A stretch of 64,000 bases of DNA, taken from contig NC_058195.1 of NCBI RefSeq assembly GCF_907165205.1, positions 31,268,936 to 31,332,935 of the forward strand, read 5' to 3'. Below are positions 23,353-36,059 of this stretch, one piece after another. Numbering within the stretch: the first letter of the stretch is position 1; each line of letters starts with the position of its first letter. A program made the position numbers and the translations under genes. The notes under the pieces are model-generated. The model was not told the DNA's origin and did not search any database. It saw nothing but the letters and a program-made list of their open reading frames with translations. The stretch comes from Coccinella septempunctata. Taxonomy: Eukaryota; Arthropoda; Insecta; Coleoptera; Coccinellidae.

Positions 23353-23865
23353 CTAGCTGACCCGGCAAACCTTGTTTTGCCATTTAAATTATTTCAAGGG
23401 TAGATAATAATAACTAACTCATCGTGATTGTGTGACAATGTGGCATACGAAAACCTATAAGTACTCTATGATTGCTCGATTGGTCGTAAGAAAAAGGAAT
23501 GCCTTTTTTTCTGTTCTGTACAATTTTTTTTCAGAATATTTAGTTATATAAACCTTGCCCTAACAATAATAAACACAACAAATAAAGAATTGTCCAATTT
23601 GGTGCGATCGTTTGAACAATAAAGCATTTTGAAGTAAATCATAGACCCTCTTTTATTATTATATATAGACTAGCTAACCCGGCAAACCTAGTTTTGCCAT
23701 TTAAATTATTTCTAGGGTAGATAATAATAACTAACTCATCGTGATTGTGTGACAATGTGGCATATGAAAACCTATAAGTACTCTATGATTGCTCGATTGG
23801 TCGTAAGAAAAAGGAATGCCTTTTTTTCTGTACTCTACAATTTTTTTTGGGAATAATTTGTTATA
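23353..23865 (+). repeat. Tandem pair of ~318-bp dispersed repeats, unit 3
   Basis: Copies begin at 23354 and 23671. The second is interrupted by the long-arm element and resumes at 25467-25552. Confidence 0.75.
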
Positions 23866-25466
23866 CAGGGTGTCCCGTAAAGACCACGTCAAACGAAAAC
23901 GAAAAGTAGATCAGAATGTGCTCTAACTGATGTGAAAAAATCGTTCATATGAAAGTTTCACAGTTTTCGAGATATTTGATGTTTTATGAAAATGTCGAAT
24001 TTTTTCACTTAAAATGCTTTCTCTCTTGCGGAAGCTACAATTAAATACTTTTCGAATCAGTTTTTTTTCCGTAAATTTTGTTGAATGATTACCTCAATTC
24101 ATGCAATGAAAAATACCACAAAATATTATACAGGGATTCTGAAAAAAAAAATTAAAATTCATGTTCTGAAGGAAGTGTTTTTTTGTGCTGAATTCTATCT
24201 GACGTGGTATAAAAAAAAGACACTAGACCTTTTCTGCATATTACGTTGAAAAGTTGCCCATTTTGTGAGGATTCCGAAAAGGTAAAATACGGGTGATAAC
24301 CTTCGTCACGAAAAAAGATATTTGAATGTTCATCGAGAATGGAGCATTTCTGTGAAAAACTGATTTTGTCACCTTTTCCACAAATTCTTTCATTTTGCAG
24401 ATTCTGCTGTAACATATTGAATGATTCGCTTGAAAAATATCAGTTAGTCCCTAAATTACTTATAAAATGAAATTATTCTGTTTTTTTCTTTAATTGCAAT
24501 GATATAATAATAATAACGCACAGGACCTTCAACATCAACAAATCTATTGTGAAGAAACTTCATAAAAATATCAATAATAAAAATTCAGGATTCTTATGAG
24601 AGCAAATGCTCAAAATGACCACCCCCTTCGCTAATACATGCCCATCATCTATTGAGAAATACCTTTTTTAAAACCATACAAACTTCTCCCCGCTATTTTG
24701 GCTGCTGAAATACGAATGCGGTGTGCTTCATCTCTTATGGGATTCGAATAAATTTCCTTTTTTCAAAAAACCCCAGTAAAAAATTCCAGGGGATTTAAGT
24801 CTTAATCGCATCACATCATATCGATGTTCGAGAGTTCTTTAGGCAAAGAAAAAGAAATAATAAAACTCATTCAGTGAATTAGCATCTTAATAACATTTTG
24901 TTGATTTGTTGATTGATTATTTTCAGCAGGAAGTGCAAAATTAAAGTATTTATGGAAAAGGTGAGAAAAGCAGTTTTTCATAGAAATGTTCCATTCTCGA
25001 TAAACATTCAAATATCTTTTTTCGTGACGAAGGTTATCACCTGTATTTTACCTTTTCGGAATCCTCACAGAATAGGCAACATTTCAACGTAATATGCAGA
25101 AAAGGTCTAGTGTCTTTTTTTTATACCACGTCAGATAGAATTCAGCACAAAAAAACACTTCCTCCAGAACATGAATTTCAATTTTTTTTTCCAGAATCCC
25201 TGTATAATATTTCGTGGTATTTTTCATTGCATGAATTGGAGTAATCATTCAACAAAATTTACGGAAAAAAACTGATACGAAAAGTATTTAATTGTAGCTT
25301 CCGCAAGAGAGAAAGCAGTTTAAGTGAAAAAATTCAACATTTTCATAAAACATCAAATATCTCGAAAACTGTGAGACTGTCATACGAACGATTTTTTCAC
25401 ATCAGGTAGAGTACATTCTGATCTACTTTCCGTTTTAGTTTGACGTGGTCTTTACGGGACACCCTG
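23866..25466. mobile_element. 1.6 kb long-arm inverted-repeat element, unit 3
   Basis: 1601 bp, as in unit 1, with the same 12-bp loss in the transposase remnant. Confidence 0.85.
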
Positions 25467-25822
25467 TATAAACCTTGCCCTTACAATAATAAACACAACA
25501 AATAAAGCATTTTGAAGTAAACCATAGATCCTCTTTTATTAATATATAGATTATCTTTTAGTCTATGTTTTTTTTTTCATTCACTGCTAATTTAGGCTTT
25601 TTTCAATCGTTCATTCCGGGGAAATTCTGCTCAATAAAACTGAGGAAATATATTATAAAGTCTGTTTATTAAAATATAGTATATATTTACATAACATCAT
25701 AAATATAATTATAATTTTTCAGATTTACAATACATTACTCATAAAATAACAAAAAACAATTTTAGTCGATCCTTTTCGCTTATATGTACAAATTTATTAT
25801 TCTATAGTTCAATTTATACACC

Positions 25823-28800
25823 TTAAACTATATCACCTCTTTTATAAAATAAAAGATAAGGAACTCTGTCTCCATGCGGTTTCAAAACACTTTCCACTGA
25901 CACTGACCTCACTTTTGCATCGTCAAACCTCAACCAAGTATGATGTCCAGAATGGAACGCGTCCGCCACATAGTGTCCCTTGCTGGCCTCTTTACCTTCA
26001 TGGTAAACGACAGCGAAAAGCTTGTACTGTTTCTCTGAAGAACTGCTAGGTTTTCCCGACAGGATCTTGGAATCAACCTGGAGGTCGATGGGGAACTCCA
26101 CCTTCTTCATAATCTTCGTGCAACCGTTCCCATTGTAACGGAAACATTGCAGATGGAGGACAAGAACAGCCGGCAGTTTCTCGATCAGCACCTGCTGCCA
26201 CGCTTCCACCTTTTGATTCGTCTTGGCCGAAGTTATTCCTTCAAGTTGATTCTTTATCGTCAGCTGTTCCAGGGCTTCCGTGATGGTTTTGGCCGTCCTG
26301 ATGTTCAGCTGAAGAGTCAGGAACGGCTGTATGTTTTCTGTGGATTCATCTCCCGTTTTGTGGATCTTTGAGCACAAGAGTCCGCCGAATATGTCGCTGA
26401 TTGGAGTTTTGTCGAATTGAACCTTTCTCGTGATGTTACGCTTGTTCTTTGGTCCCATTTGTTTCCAGTCTTCGGAGTCGTGATTCATTTCTATTTTGTT
26501 CTCAGTTTTGCAGGATTCGATTATCTGAAAGGACAAAAAAAGTTGTGAGATACGACAAGCAATAATATTTTGAATGTAATAATGTGAACTTATGCCAAAC
26601 ACCACGTACATTCGAATAATAAAAGAAGAGAAGGAAATACTTGACTAAGTTTCACAATTTTAATTGAACTATTTGTTGTCATTAAAAAATATTGATCTTA
26701 AATTCATCATTTTCATTTTCAAAATTCAATTCAGCATTCATTCAAACTGCAATTTAATTGTGAGGAGTTTTAAAAGACTATAGTTGAGTTCACTTTGGAG
26801 GTAGAGGAAGTTTGTATTTCTTAAATATTCAGATTAAAAGAGTGAATGAATCGATGTCGATACAAGAGGATGTATTGATATCTAGTTAGCATAGACCAGT
26901 TCCATGCATAAAAAATTATTGCGTTAACATAGCAACGAACAAAATAACTCATCAGAAGTGTCAGTGTGAAGTTTGAAGTCAAAAAAGTAAACCAGAGTTA
27001 CGCAATAAATCAAAAGAAAGAAGATGTCCACCGAAATTGTGAAAATCGAAAAATTTGAGTATCGAGCCATCGTCAAGTACGTGTATTTAAAATGGTTACG
27101 GGGTAAGCAGATTTACGAAGATATGCTTAATATCCTTGATGATCAATGTCCTCCGTATGCGACCATGAAAAATTGGACTGCAAGCTTCAAAAGAGGTAAA
27201 TTTTCCATTGAAGATGATGACCGATCGGGAAAGACAGTTTATGTGTGAGTCTCCGAGAATATCGATGCAGTTCATGACATGATTTTATCAGACCGTCGAA
27301 TTAGGCTAAAACGGATATCTGAAGCACAGAATATTTCATGCGAACGCGTTCATCATATAGTTTACGTCAATTTGGACGTGAGAAAAATTGCTGCAAAATG
27401 GATCCCCAAATGTTTGAATGTTGACCTAAAGCGTGCGAGGGTAAAAGCATCGCGTTCGATCTGTGCTCGATTTGAAAACGATGTAGAATTCTTAAACCTA
27501 ATTGTTACTATGGATGAGATTTGGGTACATTTCTACGATCCAGAAACGAAGCAAAAATCGATGAAATGGCAAAACTCTGGTTCTTCAAGACCCAAAATCG
27601 TCCAAAAATCGGCAAGAAAAGTTCTTGTTTCAGTTTTTTGGGATTGGCATGGAGTAACCATGATTGATTTTTTGGATAAGGGTAGAACTATAACCGGAGA
27701 TTACTATTAGACATTTCTGACCATTCTACGGGAAAAAATTGAGGAGAAAAATCCCGGAAAGCTATCCAAAGGTGTTTTGTTTTTGCAGGACAACGTCCCT
27801 GCACACAAATCTAATGTTGCCATGAAAAAAATCCGTGATCAAGAGTTTGAATTACTAGAACACCCCCTTTATTCACCAGATTTGGCTCCATCCGACTATC
27901 ATCTCTTTCCTCAACAGAAAGAACGTTTTAAAGGTCGTAAATTTTCTTTCAACGAGGAGGTTATAAAAGCTGTGGAGTTCTGGTTTTGAGAGCAAGAAGA
28001 AACATCTTTTTGAAAGGTCTAGAGACGTTGCAGGTTCTTTGTAATAAATGCATATCCAATTAAGAGGAGAGTATGTTGATTAATAAAATATTTTGACATT
28101 GAAATTTTGTTTGGTTCTATAGTAGACTAAGAATTTTTCAATATATCCTCGTATGTACCAATAAGAAGAATTTAAGATGAATATTTTTCAATGGTAAAGA
28201 TCTATTCTGCAGATTGAATCAACAACTGGTTTCTCTAATCTCTGTATAACTCCCAACCACTTCGTAGATTTCTATCATGTAAAATTTGTACATAAAGGTG
28301 ATAAAGGTAAACGTTTAGATCTTTGAAAATTCCTAGAAATATCCTCAGCCAAAAAACAAAGTATACCAATTGTAAACGATCAATTAAATTTCCGCCTATC
28401 TCCGATTTCAACATGAGTTTAATGATATGAAACCGGAAACACGCGTATCAACAAATATCTTAATTAAAAATTGCGAAACCGAGTCAAGTGTTCTAGTTCA
28501 TCATGTTTAACCAAGAGTCATGCGATTAATCAATAATTTCGACTACTTACATTCATCATTTCGTCCTTCAGTCCGTTCAGCAGTAGACCCAAAAATTCCT
28601 CAGCGTCCTCTTGACGTCCCTCGACAAGAAACGAGTCGCTTCTGGTATCATTCAGGATGGTGTAGATCGAAGAGGCTTCGATCGAGTCGCCGCAGGAGAA
28701 GTCGAAACTCCCCTGTTTCTTCTTGTTCCTTTTCGATATACGGTTTAGGTAGGAATCGGGCAGCTTCTCGAAATTATTGATGAATTTGCACCTGGAAGAT

Positions 28801-30216
28801 TTCAAATTGATTTAGATGCTGTCAAAGCGAAGGATTGTTATAAAACTTACATGTTCTTTATGATGGGTGGTAGGCCGTGTCCATTCTCCGTCAAATTCTT
28901 CGAAAGTTCTATCAGCAGATTGCATAAAGGTGGGCAGGCCAGCAAAGCTTGTAAAATCGAATTGATGTAGCAATAATTGCTCCTATTGATTAAGCCTCTT
29001 GGTTGTAGATTAGCACTTTTTCCATCAATTTCGAAGTTCGATAGAAATTCTGGAAATAAAATGAAATGTTGAGTAACAAATATAGAAAAAGTTTATTGAT
29101 ATCACAACAAAAATAATTGATTCTTCAACTCAAAAAACTGACTATGTAAAACCTAAAGGTTTTTCTACTCAAAAAATTTAATCAAAGTCTCTTCAACAAC
29201 TAACCTGCTAGTCTTTGAGTGGCTGGATCAATAGTTCTGCTTTTTTCAACAGTGTCCAACGATTTAACTTTCTCATCACTGCGTTCAGTCACTAACTCTC
29301 CATTTGTCGTGGGTTCCTCTTTCTTGAAGAGACTCGTCCATGATTTCTTCGCCCATACGTTTACAGGTTCATTAACATCTGATTTGACTCCATTTTTTTT
29401 CACATCACACGTCTGGACCTTCACAGGCTTATTCTTCATTTCTTCAGTCTTGTTCGAGGATGTTGCCACAATATTTTCAACTTTAACAGGCATCACTTCG
29501 GTATTACTTTCGATCAGGTTCGATATTGGGGCACTCGGTGAATTGCGAAGTTCTTCCGCAATTTCATTGGAGGGAACTGTTTCTTTGTGAGCCGTTGTAG
29601 AAACTTGTGTGGGAATGAAATGATCCGTCTTAGAAGTTGGTGTATCAACAGATATAGCATTGTCGTATGAGATCAGTGTTTCTTCATCAACGTCTGATGG
29701 CTTCTTACATTCGACTGCTGCATTTGGTTTTCTGTGTAATTTTTCTGAAAATAAGTCGATTATTAAATTTCTAGTTACAACAAATCTTTCTTGGACTACA
29801 TTTGCAAGGATATTATTATTGAAAAATACATCACAATACTCACTTTGGGGAGATTTCTTCTTGAGAGTCCAAGGCAAGGAGATTCTTTGAGGGGTATCGG
29901 ACAGACAAGAATTTATGTGACGAATCTCGTCCACTTCCAACCCTGTTATATCTAAAAACTGCATATTCTGAAAATAAAATTAATATTAATGTCATTTCAG
30001 ATATTGAAGTTGATATAATGTTATATTCAAAGTGCTGAAAATATCTTTGAACTTCTAGAGATACTACCATATAGGTACATGATCATTTTCAAATAAAAAA
30101 ATAACACATACCTGTTTGAAACAGAAAATCTGAACAACAAACAAATTATTGAATAACAACCAACTGACTAGAGATAAAAAAAAAGAATTACTTACATCCA
30201 TAACTTGAAAATTCAT
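25823..30216 (-). CDS. Usp10: Ubiquitin carboxyl-terminal hydrolase 10, copy 3
   Basis: Exons, minus-strand order: 30196-30216, 30112-30129, 29205-29967, 28851-29049, 28551-28791, 25823-26524. The 647-residue frame, splice sites and catalytic residues are intact. Private changes are D140H and H264Q, both in the N-terminal low-complexity region; residue 315 is Glu. A 7-bp deletion directly 5' of the start removes an out-of-frame ATG present in all other copies, which could change how efficiently ribosomes choose the main start. AATAAA lies at 25793-25798 and 25665-25670. Confidence 0.92.
26863..28151 (+). mobile_element. mariner transposon in USP10 intron 5, unit 3
   Basis: 1289 bp, TA-flanked, essentially the same as in unit 2. 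Confidence 0.85.
27024..28007 (+). pseudogene. mariner transposase, inactivated, unit 3
   Basis: Carries the shared stops at 27246-27248, 27708-27710 and 27987-27989. One additional amino-acid change lies near the KPGKLSK segment (AAAAACCC reads AAAATCCC). Confidence 0.85.
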
Positions 30217-30323
30217 CAATCACAACACTGTAATATCACCTTAAAGTTCGTTTATAATATTCGAAAACTTGCGAGTATTCAAACAGTCTAAACAATCTTA
30301 ACACCATTAAGGTTAACTCAACT

Positions 30324-30440
30324 GACTGACCGCAAAATGACTGCTAGGTTATATAGCACGCTACCGTTTCTACCTTTCTACCTAATTTCGTCGTTTCTGA
30401 CCAATGGCATCATGCTTCTACCTGGGGTTGGGACCGCCCC
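30324..30440 (-). promoter_or_regulatory. USP10-3 core promoter
   Basis: TATATAA at 30349-30355 (minus strand), TCAGTC initiator ~28 bases downstream, upstream CCAAT and GC boxes as in the other units. Confidence 0.65.
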
Positions 30441-30549
30441 CTTGCGCACAATTTGGAAATCTGACTACTTTTCGATTTCAAATGTTGTTATTCTATATTT
30501 GATAATAGATATTACAATATCTATTTCTTCAGTTAAAAGCGCATACTGA

Positions 30550-33500
30550 TATTTTTCTAGAAAAATTGAGTTTTATTTCATCTAATTTTTGTATTTTCGT
30601 TTTCGTGACAAATCATTTTTATTATTTTATCGCGTAAAATTCAAAAATGGAACATACCGGAACTCTTCTAAGATGTTAGTTTCGTCGAAGAAAAGGAATC
30701 ATTTCAATGAAATCTAATTCTTCAATATTTATCATATTCTTTTCTATTTGACTCAAACGGTATGCCCTAAACTTTTTTTGCCTGTTGGATTAGTGGATAG
30801 GTACTCTTAATTTTTTTGAAACAATTTAAGGCCTAAAATGAATAGTTGAATTGTGTGAAATTTGCAGTTTTCCATATTTTTTTAAATCTATACAGGGTAA
30901 GTCTTTAACTCGTACAATAATTTTATAAGTAGATTCTTGAGTTAAAAAAACGCTCTTTTCCCATATCATTTTTTTCGATTCGACCCTGATGAATAGATTT
31001 AGTAATTTTGAATTTTCATAAGGAGATAGGTGATCTAATAACTCAATTTGGGTTATTAGTTTACTGGTGACACATCTGTATATCTTCTAAAAAGAGTTGT
31101 AATCAGCCAAAGTACCCAATTTTTAAAAATTCACAGATACTTTTCAATTTTTCAACATCAAATTAATCGAAAACGTCGCATTATGAGGGAAAATATGAAG
31201 AACACTTTCATATTACAAAACTTTCGTCAAACTTAGTTTCAAACGTTTGATTCTTTTTTTTTGGTATTTTTCATGGTACGTAATGTTTAAATTAAAAAAA
31301 CTGGAAGACGGGGGGTGATATCTTGTGTTCGAAAAGATTAGGTAACTAATCTTAAATCCTCATACTTCTAAGTAGTAAAAACAATTGAATATCAAAACTT
31401 AAGACTTTAAAATAATAGGTAGGTATACAGGGTGTCCAAAAACTAGTGAATCAAACGTCATACCACGATAGAGTAGATCAAATATTGAATGGCACCAACA
31501 TTAGTTGAGCGAAAATGTACCGTTTCTGAAATAAACCTAACCTAAAGTTGCTGATTTTCAATCACAAGGCCAATTTGTGGAAGGATAGCGTTTTTTTCCC
31601 ATATTATCACCCCTATAGAGGGGGTTTATCTTGAGTAATGAAAATCATGTAAAAAAAACAATTGTTTTAATTTAGATTTACTTAGGTTATTGATCAACTA
31701 CTTGAAATAATTTCAATAAGGGGAGATAAAACAATAAACTTAGTTCAGTTTAGTTTATTGACCAAAATTCCTCAAAAATTTACAATAAATGAAGGACCCA
31801 AAGGAGGCATAAATGCCATCTTAGTTCAATATAATTTAAAATCGATATCCTTCTTCATAAACTGGCCCTGTGATCAAGAAAAATATTTCGAAAATCGACA
31901 ACTTTAGGTATTTTAATAAAATTCTGATTATTTTGGAAACGGTGCATTTTCGTTGAACTAATGTTGGTGTCATTCGATAATATTTGGTCTACTCTATCGT
32001 GGTGTGACGTTTGATTCACTAGATAGATAGATATATAGATAACTTTATTTTCACATCACTGCAGCTCAACAAAGATACAAATGAAAAGAAAATACGTCAC
32101 ATTCAAAATTTGAACTAATCTAAAAACACAATATATAGGTAACAAACATATTCATCTCAATCTGTAACATGCTGAAAAAAATTCTTCAATGCTATATGGT
32201 TCTATTCTCAAAATTAAGGACAATATGGTTTTTTAAAAGACTACAAAATTTCTCTCTTTCCTGATATTCGTTGGAAGGCAGTTAAAAAACCTTATTGAGC
32301 AATAAAATGCAGTTTTTTAGGTCATAGGTAATCCATGACTTGGATAGATTACAGAGTTTATTCTCCTAGTTTTGTTGTCGTTTCTATATTTAACGAATAG
32401 TTTTTGGACACCCTGTATATTATATCATGAAAAATGATTTTGAACAGTCAACTAATCTGAAGGATACGTAATTGAACAGTTTATTCAGGTACCTATATTA
32501 CTCGTAAGCTTAACATCTTCATTATCGATTTCTCTGAAGGAACCCTTTTGCCCTTCATAAAATCAAACAATATTGTTCCATAACTCATTTCTTTTGAAAA
32601 GCATGTCTTTTCAGACTTAACGTTTTATTATTTTTCTGAATTCTATTTCTTATCGATATTCATAATTACACCACATCCCTTTTGAAAATGGTCATTCTCC
32701 GAAGGGTTTGTATCCCTTTACCGCCGTTAATCGGAACTATTACCTACCTACCCATTTTCTAAGAAATTTCAATGAACGGATTATACAGATAAAAGAGTCT
32801 TAATTCATTTCCCAATATTTCGGTCAAGAAAGTTAATATGGGTGAACTTAAACATTATTGAGGATAAATTCAGATGCATACCACCCGACGACATGAATAT
32901 CGACAAGTGTTACGATCTGAATTGAGCTAGCCAATTTGCCATCGTCAAGGCCCCAAATGGAGTACGCTCCACCGAAGAAAAGCAGATGCTGACCATGGTT
33001 TCGACCTCATTTGGCCTCATCAGAGCAACACAGCATTTTTCCACGGTGGAGAACGAAAGTTTTAAATCAGCATTTCAGTATTTTGAAAATGGTTCATTTC
33101 TCTTCTTCCACATAAGATTCGGTGAAATCCTGAATTTTACTTCCATTTAATGTGTCTTGTTTCGTTCAAAACCTTCCCGAGAGAATATAAAAAAAAAGTT
33201 ATACAGTCAATGTAGAGTAAACTTTCATTAAAATTGAGATTTTCAGAAAAAACAGTTTTTAACTCAAATATTTCGGGTCTTTTTCAATAATAAATCACAG
33301 GGAATGTTTTTCCAAAAAGTTTGTTGTCCATTTCTATTCAAGATATTCACTAAGATTCAATTCGAAGTCCTCCAACATATGAAACACAATGGATAATAGA
33401 AAAATATTCATTATTCATGAGATAATAAAATTTTTTGTCACTATTCATTTTCTTGATGAGAGAGAAAACTCATGATAATTTTCTTGAGAAATATGCTATT

Positions 33501-33577
33501 TACAATAGTTTTATTCCTTTTCCAGTTTTAAACTTTCGCAATTCTTGGTCATTAGAAGGCTAAGGAGTTTATTACAT
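30550..33577. other. Upstream DNA of unit 3, no gene seen
   Basis: Same content as in unit 2: non-coding sequence around the 988-bp inverted-repeat element and the hairpin-family fragment near 32870. Confidence 0.5.
31428..32415. mobile_element. ~0.98 kb inverted-repeat element, unit 3
   Basis: 988 bp with TA flanks; nested TATC-tailed fragment at 32023-32399. Confidence 0.8.
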
Positions 33578-33578
33578 A

Positions 33579-34091
33579 CTAGCTGACCCGGCAAACCTTG
33601 TTTTGCCATTTAAATTATTTCAAGGGTAGATAATAATAACTAACTCATCGTGATTGTGTGACAATGTGGCATACGAAAACCTATAAGTACTCTATGATTG
33701 CTCGATTGGTCGTAAGAAAAAGGAATGCCTTTTTTTCTGTTCTGTACAATTTTTTTTCAGAATATTTAGTTATATAAACCTTGCCCTAACAATAATAAAC
33801 ACAACAAATAAAGAATTGTCCAATTTGGTGCGATCGTTTGAACAATAAAGCATTTTGAAGTAAATCATAGACCCTCTTTTATTATTATATATAGACTAGC
33901 TAACCCGGCAAACCTAGTTTTGCCATTTAAATTATTTCTAGGGTAGATAATAATAACTAACTCATCGTGATTGTGTGACAATGTGGCATATGAAAACCTA
34001 TAAGTACTCTATGATTGCTCGATTGGTCGTAAGAAAAAGGAATGCCTTTTTTTCTGTACTCTACAATTTTTTTTGGGAATAATTTGTTATA
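33579..34091 (+). repeat. Tandem pair of ~318-bp dispersed repeats, unit 4
   Basis: Copies begin at 33580 and 33897; the second resumes at 35704-35790 after the long-arm element. Confidence 0.75.
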
Positions 34092-35703
34092 CAGGGTGTC
34101 CCGTAAAGACCACGTCAAACGAAAACGAAAAGTAGATCAGAATGTGCTCTAACTGATGTGAAAAAATCGTTCATATGAAAGTTTCACAGTTTTCGAGATA
34201 TTTGATGTTTTATGAAAATGTCGAATTTTTTCACTTAAAATGCTTTCTCTCTTGCGGAAGCTACAATTAAATACTTTTCGAATCAGTTTTTTTTCCGTAA
34301 ATTTTGTTGAATGATTACCTCAATTCATGCAATGAAAAATACCACAAAATATTATACAGGGATTCTGAAAAAAAAAATTAAAATTCATGTTCTGAAGGAA
34401 GTGTTTTTTTGTGCTGAATTCTATCTGACGTGGTATAAAAAAAAGACACTAGACCTTTTCTGCATATTACGTTGAAAAGTTGCCCATTTTGTGAGGATTC
34501 CGAAAAGGTAAAATACGGGTGATAACCTTCGTCACGAAAAAAGATATTTGAATGTTTATCGAGAATGGAGCATTTCTGTGAAAAACTGATTTTGTCACCT
34601 TTTCCACAAATTCTTTCATTTTGCAGATTCTGCTGTAACATATTGAATGATTCGCTTGAAAAATGTCAGTTAGTCCCTAAATTACTTATAAAATGAAATT
34701 ATTCTGTTTTTTTCTTTAATTGAAATGATATAATAATAATAACGCACAGGACCTTCAACATCAACAAATCTATTGTGAAGAAACTTCATAAAAATATCAA
34801 TAATAAAAATTCAGGATTCTTATGAGAGCAAATGCTCAAAATGACCACCCCCTTCGCTGCTACATGCCCATCATCTATTGAGAAATACCTTTTTTAAAAC
34901 CATACAAACTTCTCCCCGCTATTTAGGCTGCTGAAATACGAATGCGGTGTGCTTCATCTCTTATGGGATTCGAATAAATTTCCTCTTTTCAAAAAACCCC
35001 AGTAAAAAATTCCAGAGGATTTAAGTCTGGTGAATCATTGAATCGCATCACATCATATCGATGTTCGAGAGTTCTTTAGGCAAAGAAAAAGAAATAATAA
35101 AACTCATTCAGTGAATTAGCATCTTAATAACATTTTGTTGATTTGTTGATTGATTATTTTCAGCAGGAAGTGCAAAATTAAAGTATTTATGGAAAAGGTG
35201 AGAAAAGCAGTTTTTCATAGAAATGTTCCATTCTCGATAAACATTCAAATATCTTTTTTCGTGACGAAGGTTATCACCTGTATTTTACCTTTTCGGAATC
35301 CTCACAGAATAGGCAACATTTCAACGTAATATGCAGAAAAGGTCTAGTGTCTTTTTTTTATACCACGTCAGATAGAATTCAGCACAAAAAAACACTTCCT
35401 TCAGAACATGAATTTCAATTTTTTTTTCCAGAATCCCTGTATAATATTTCGTGGTATTTTTCATTGCATGAATTGGAGTAACCATTCAACAAAATTTACG
35501 GAAAAAAACTGATACGAAAAGTATTTAATTGTAGCTTCCGCAAGAGAGAAAGCAGTTTAAGTGAAAAAATTCAACATTTTCATAAAACATCAAATATCTC
35601 GAAAACTGTGAGACTTTCATATGAACGATTTTTTCACATCAGGTAGAGTACATTCTGATCTACTTTCCGTTTTAGTTTGACGTGGTCTTTACGGGACACC
35701 CTG
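34092..35703. mobile_element. 1.6 kb long-arm inverted-repeat element, unit 4
   Basis: 1612 bp with the DSPDLNPLEFF remnant kept. Confidence 0.85.
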
Positions 35704-36059
35704 TATAAACCTTGCCCTTACAATAATAAACAAAACAAATAAAGCATTTTGAAGTAAACCATAAATCCTCTTTTATTAATATATAGATTATCTTTTAGTC
35801 TATGTTTTTTTTTTCATTCACTGCTAATTTAGGCTTTTTTCAATCGTTCATTCCGGGGAAATTCTGCTCAATAAAACTGAGGAAATATATTATAAAGTCT
35901 GTTTATTAAAATATAGTATATATTTACATAACATCATAAATATAATTATAATTTTTCAGATTTACAATACATTACTCATAAAATAACAAAAAACAATTTT
36001 AGTCGATCCTTTTCGCTAATATGTACAAATTTATTATTCTATAGTTCAATTTATACACC

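Larger units (their letters stand above)
23352..33577 (-). repeat. USP10 amplicon unit 3 (10,226 bp)
   Basis: Same organisation. It lacks the 12 bp near 24801 (shared with unit 1) but has the other segments unit 1 lacks. It has a private 7-bp deletion just 5' of the USP10 start codon (minus strand, near 30217). Confidence 0.95.
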
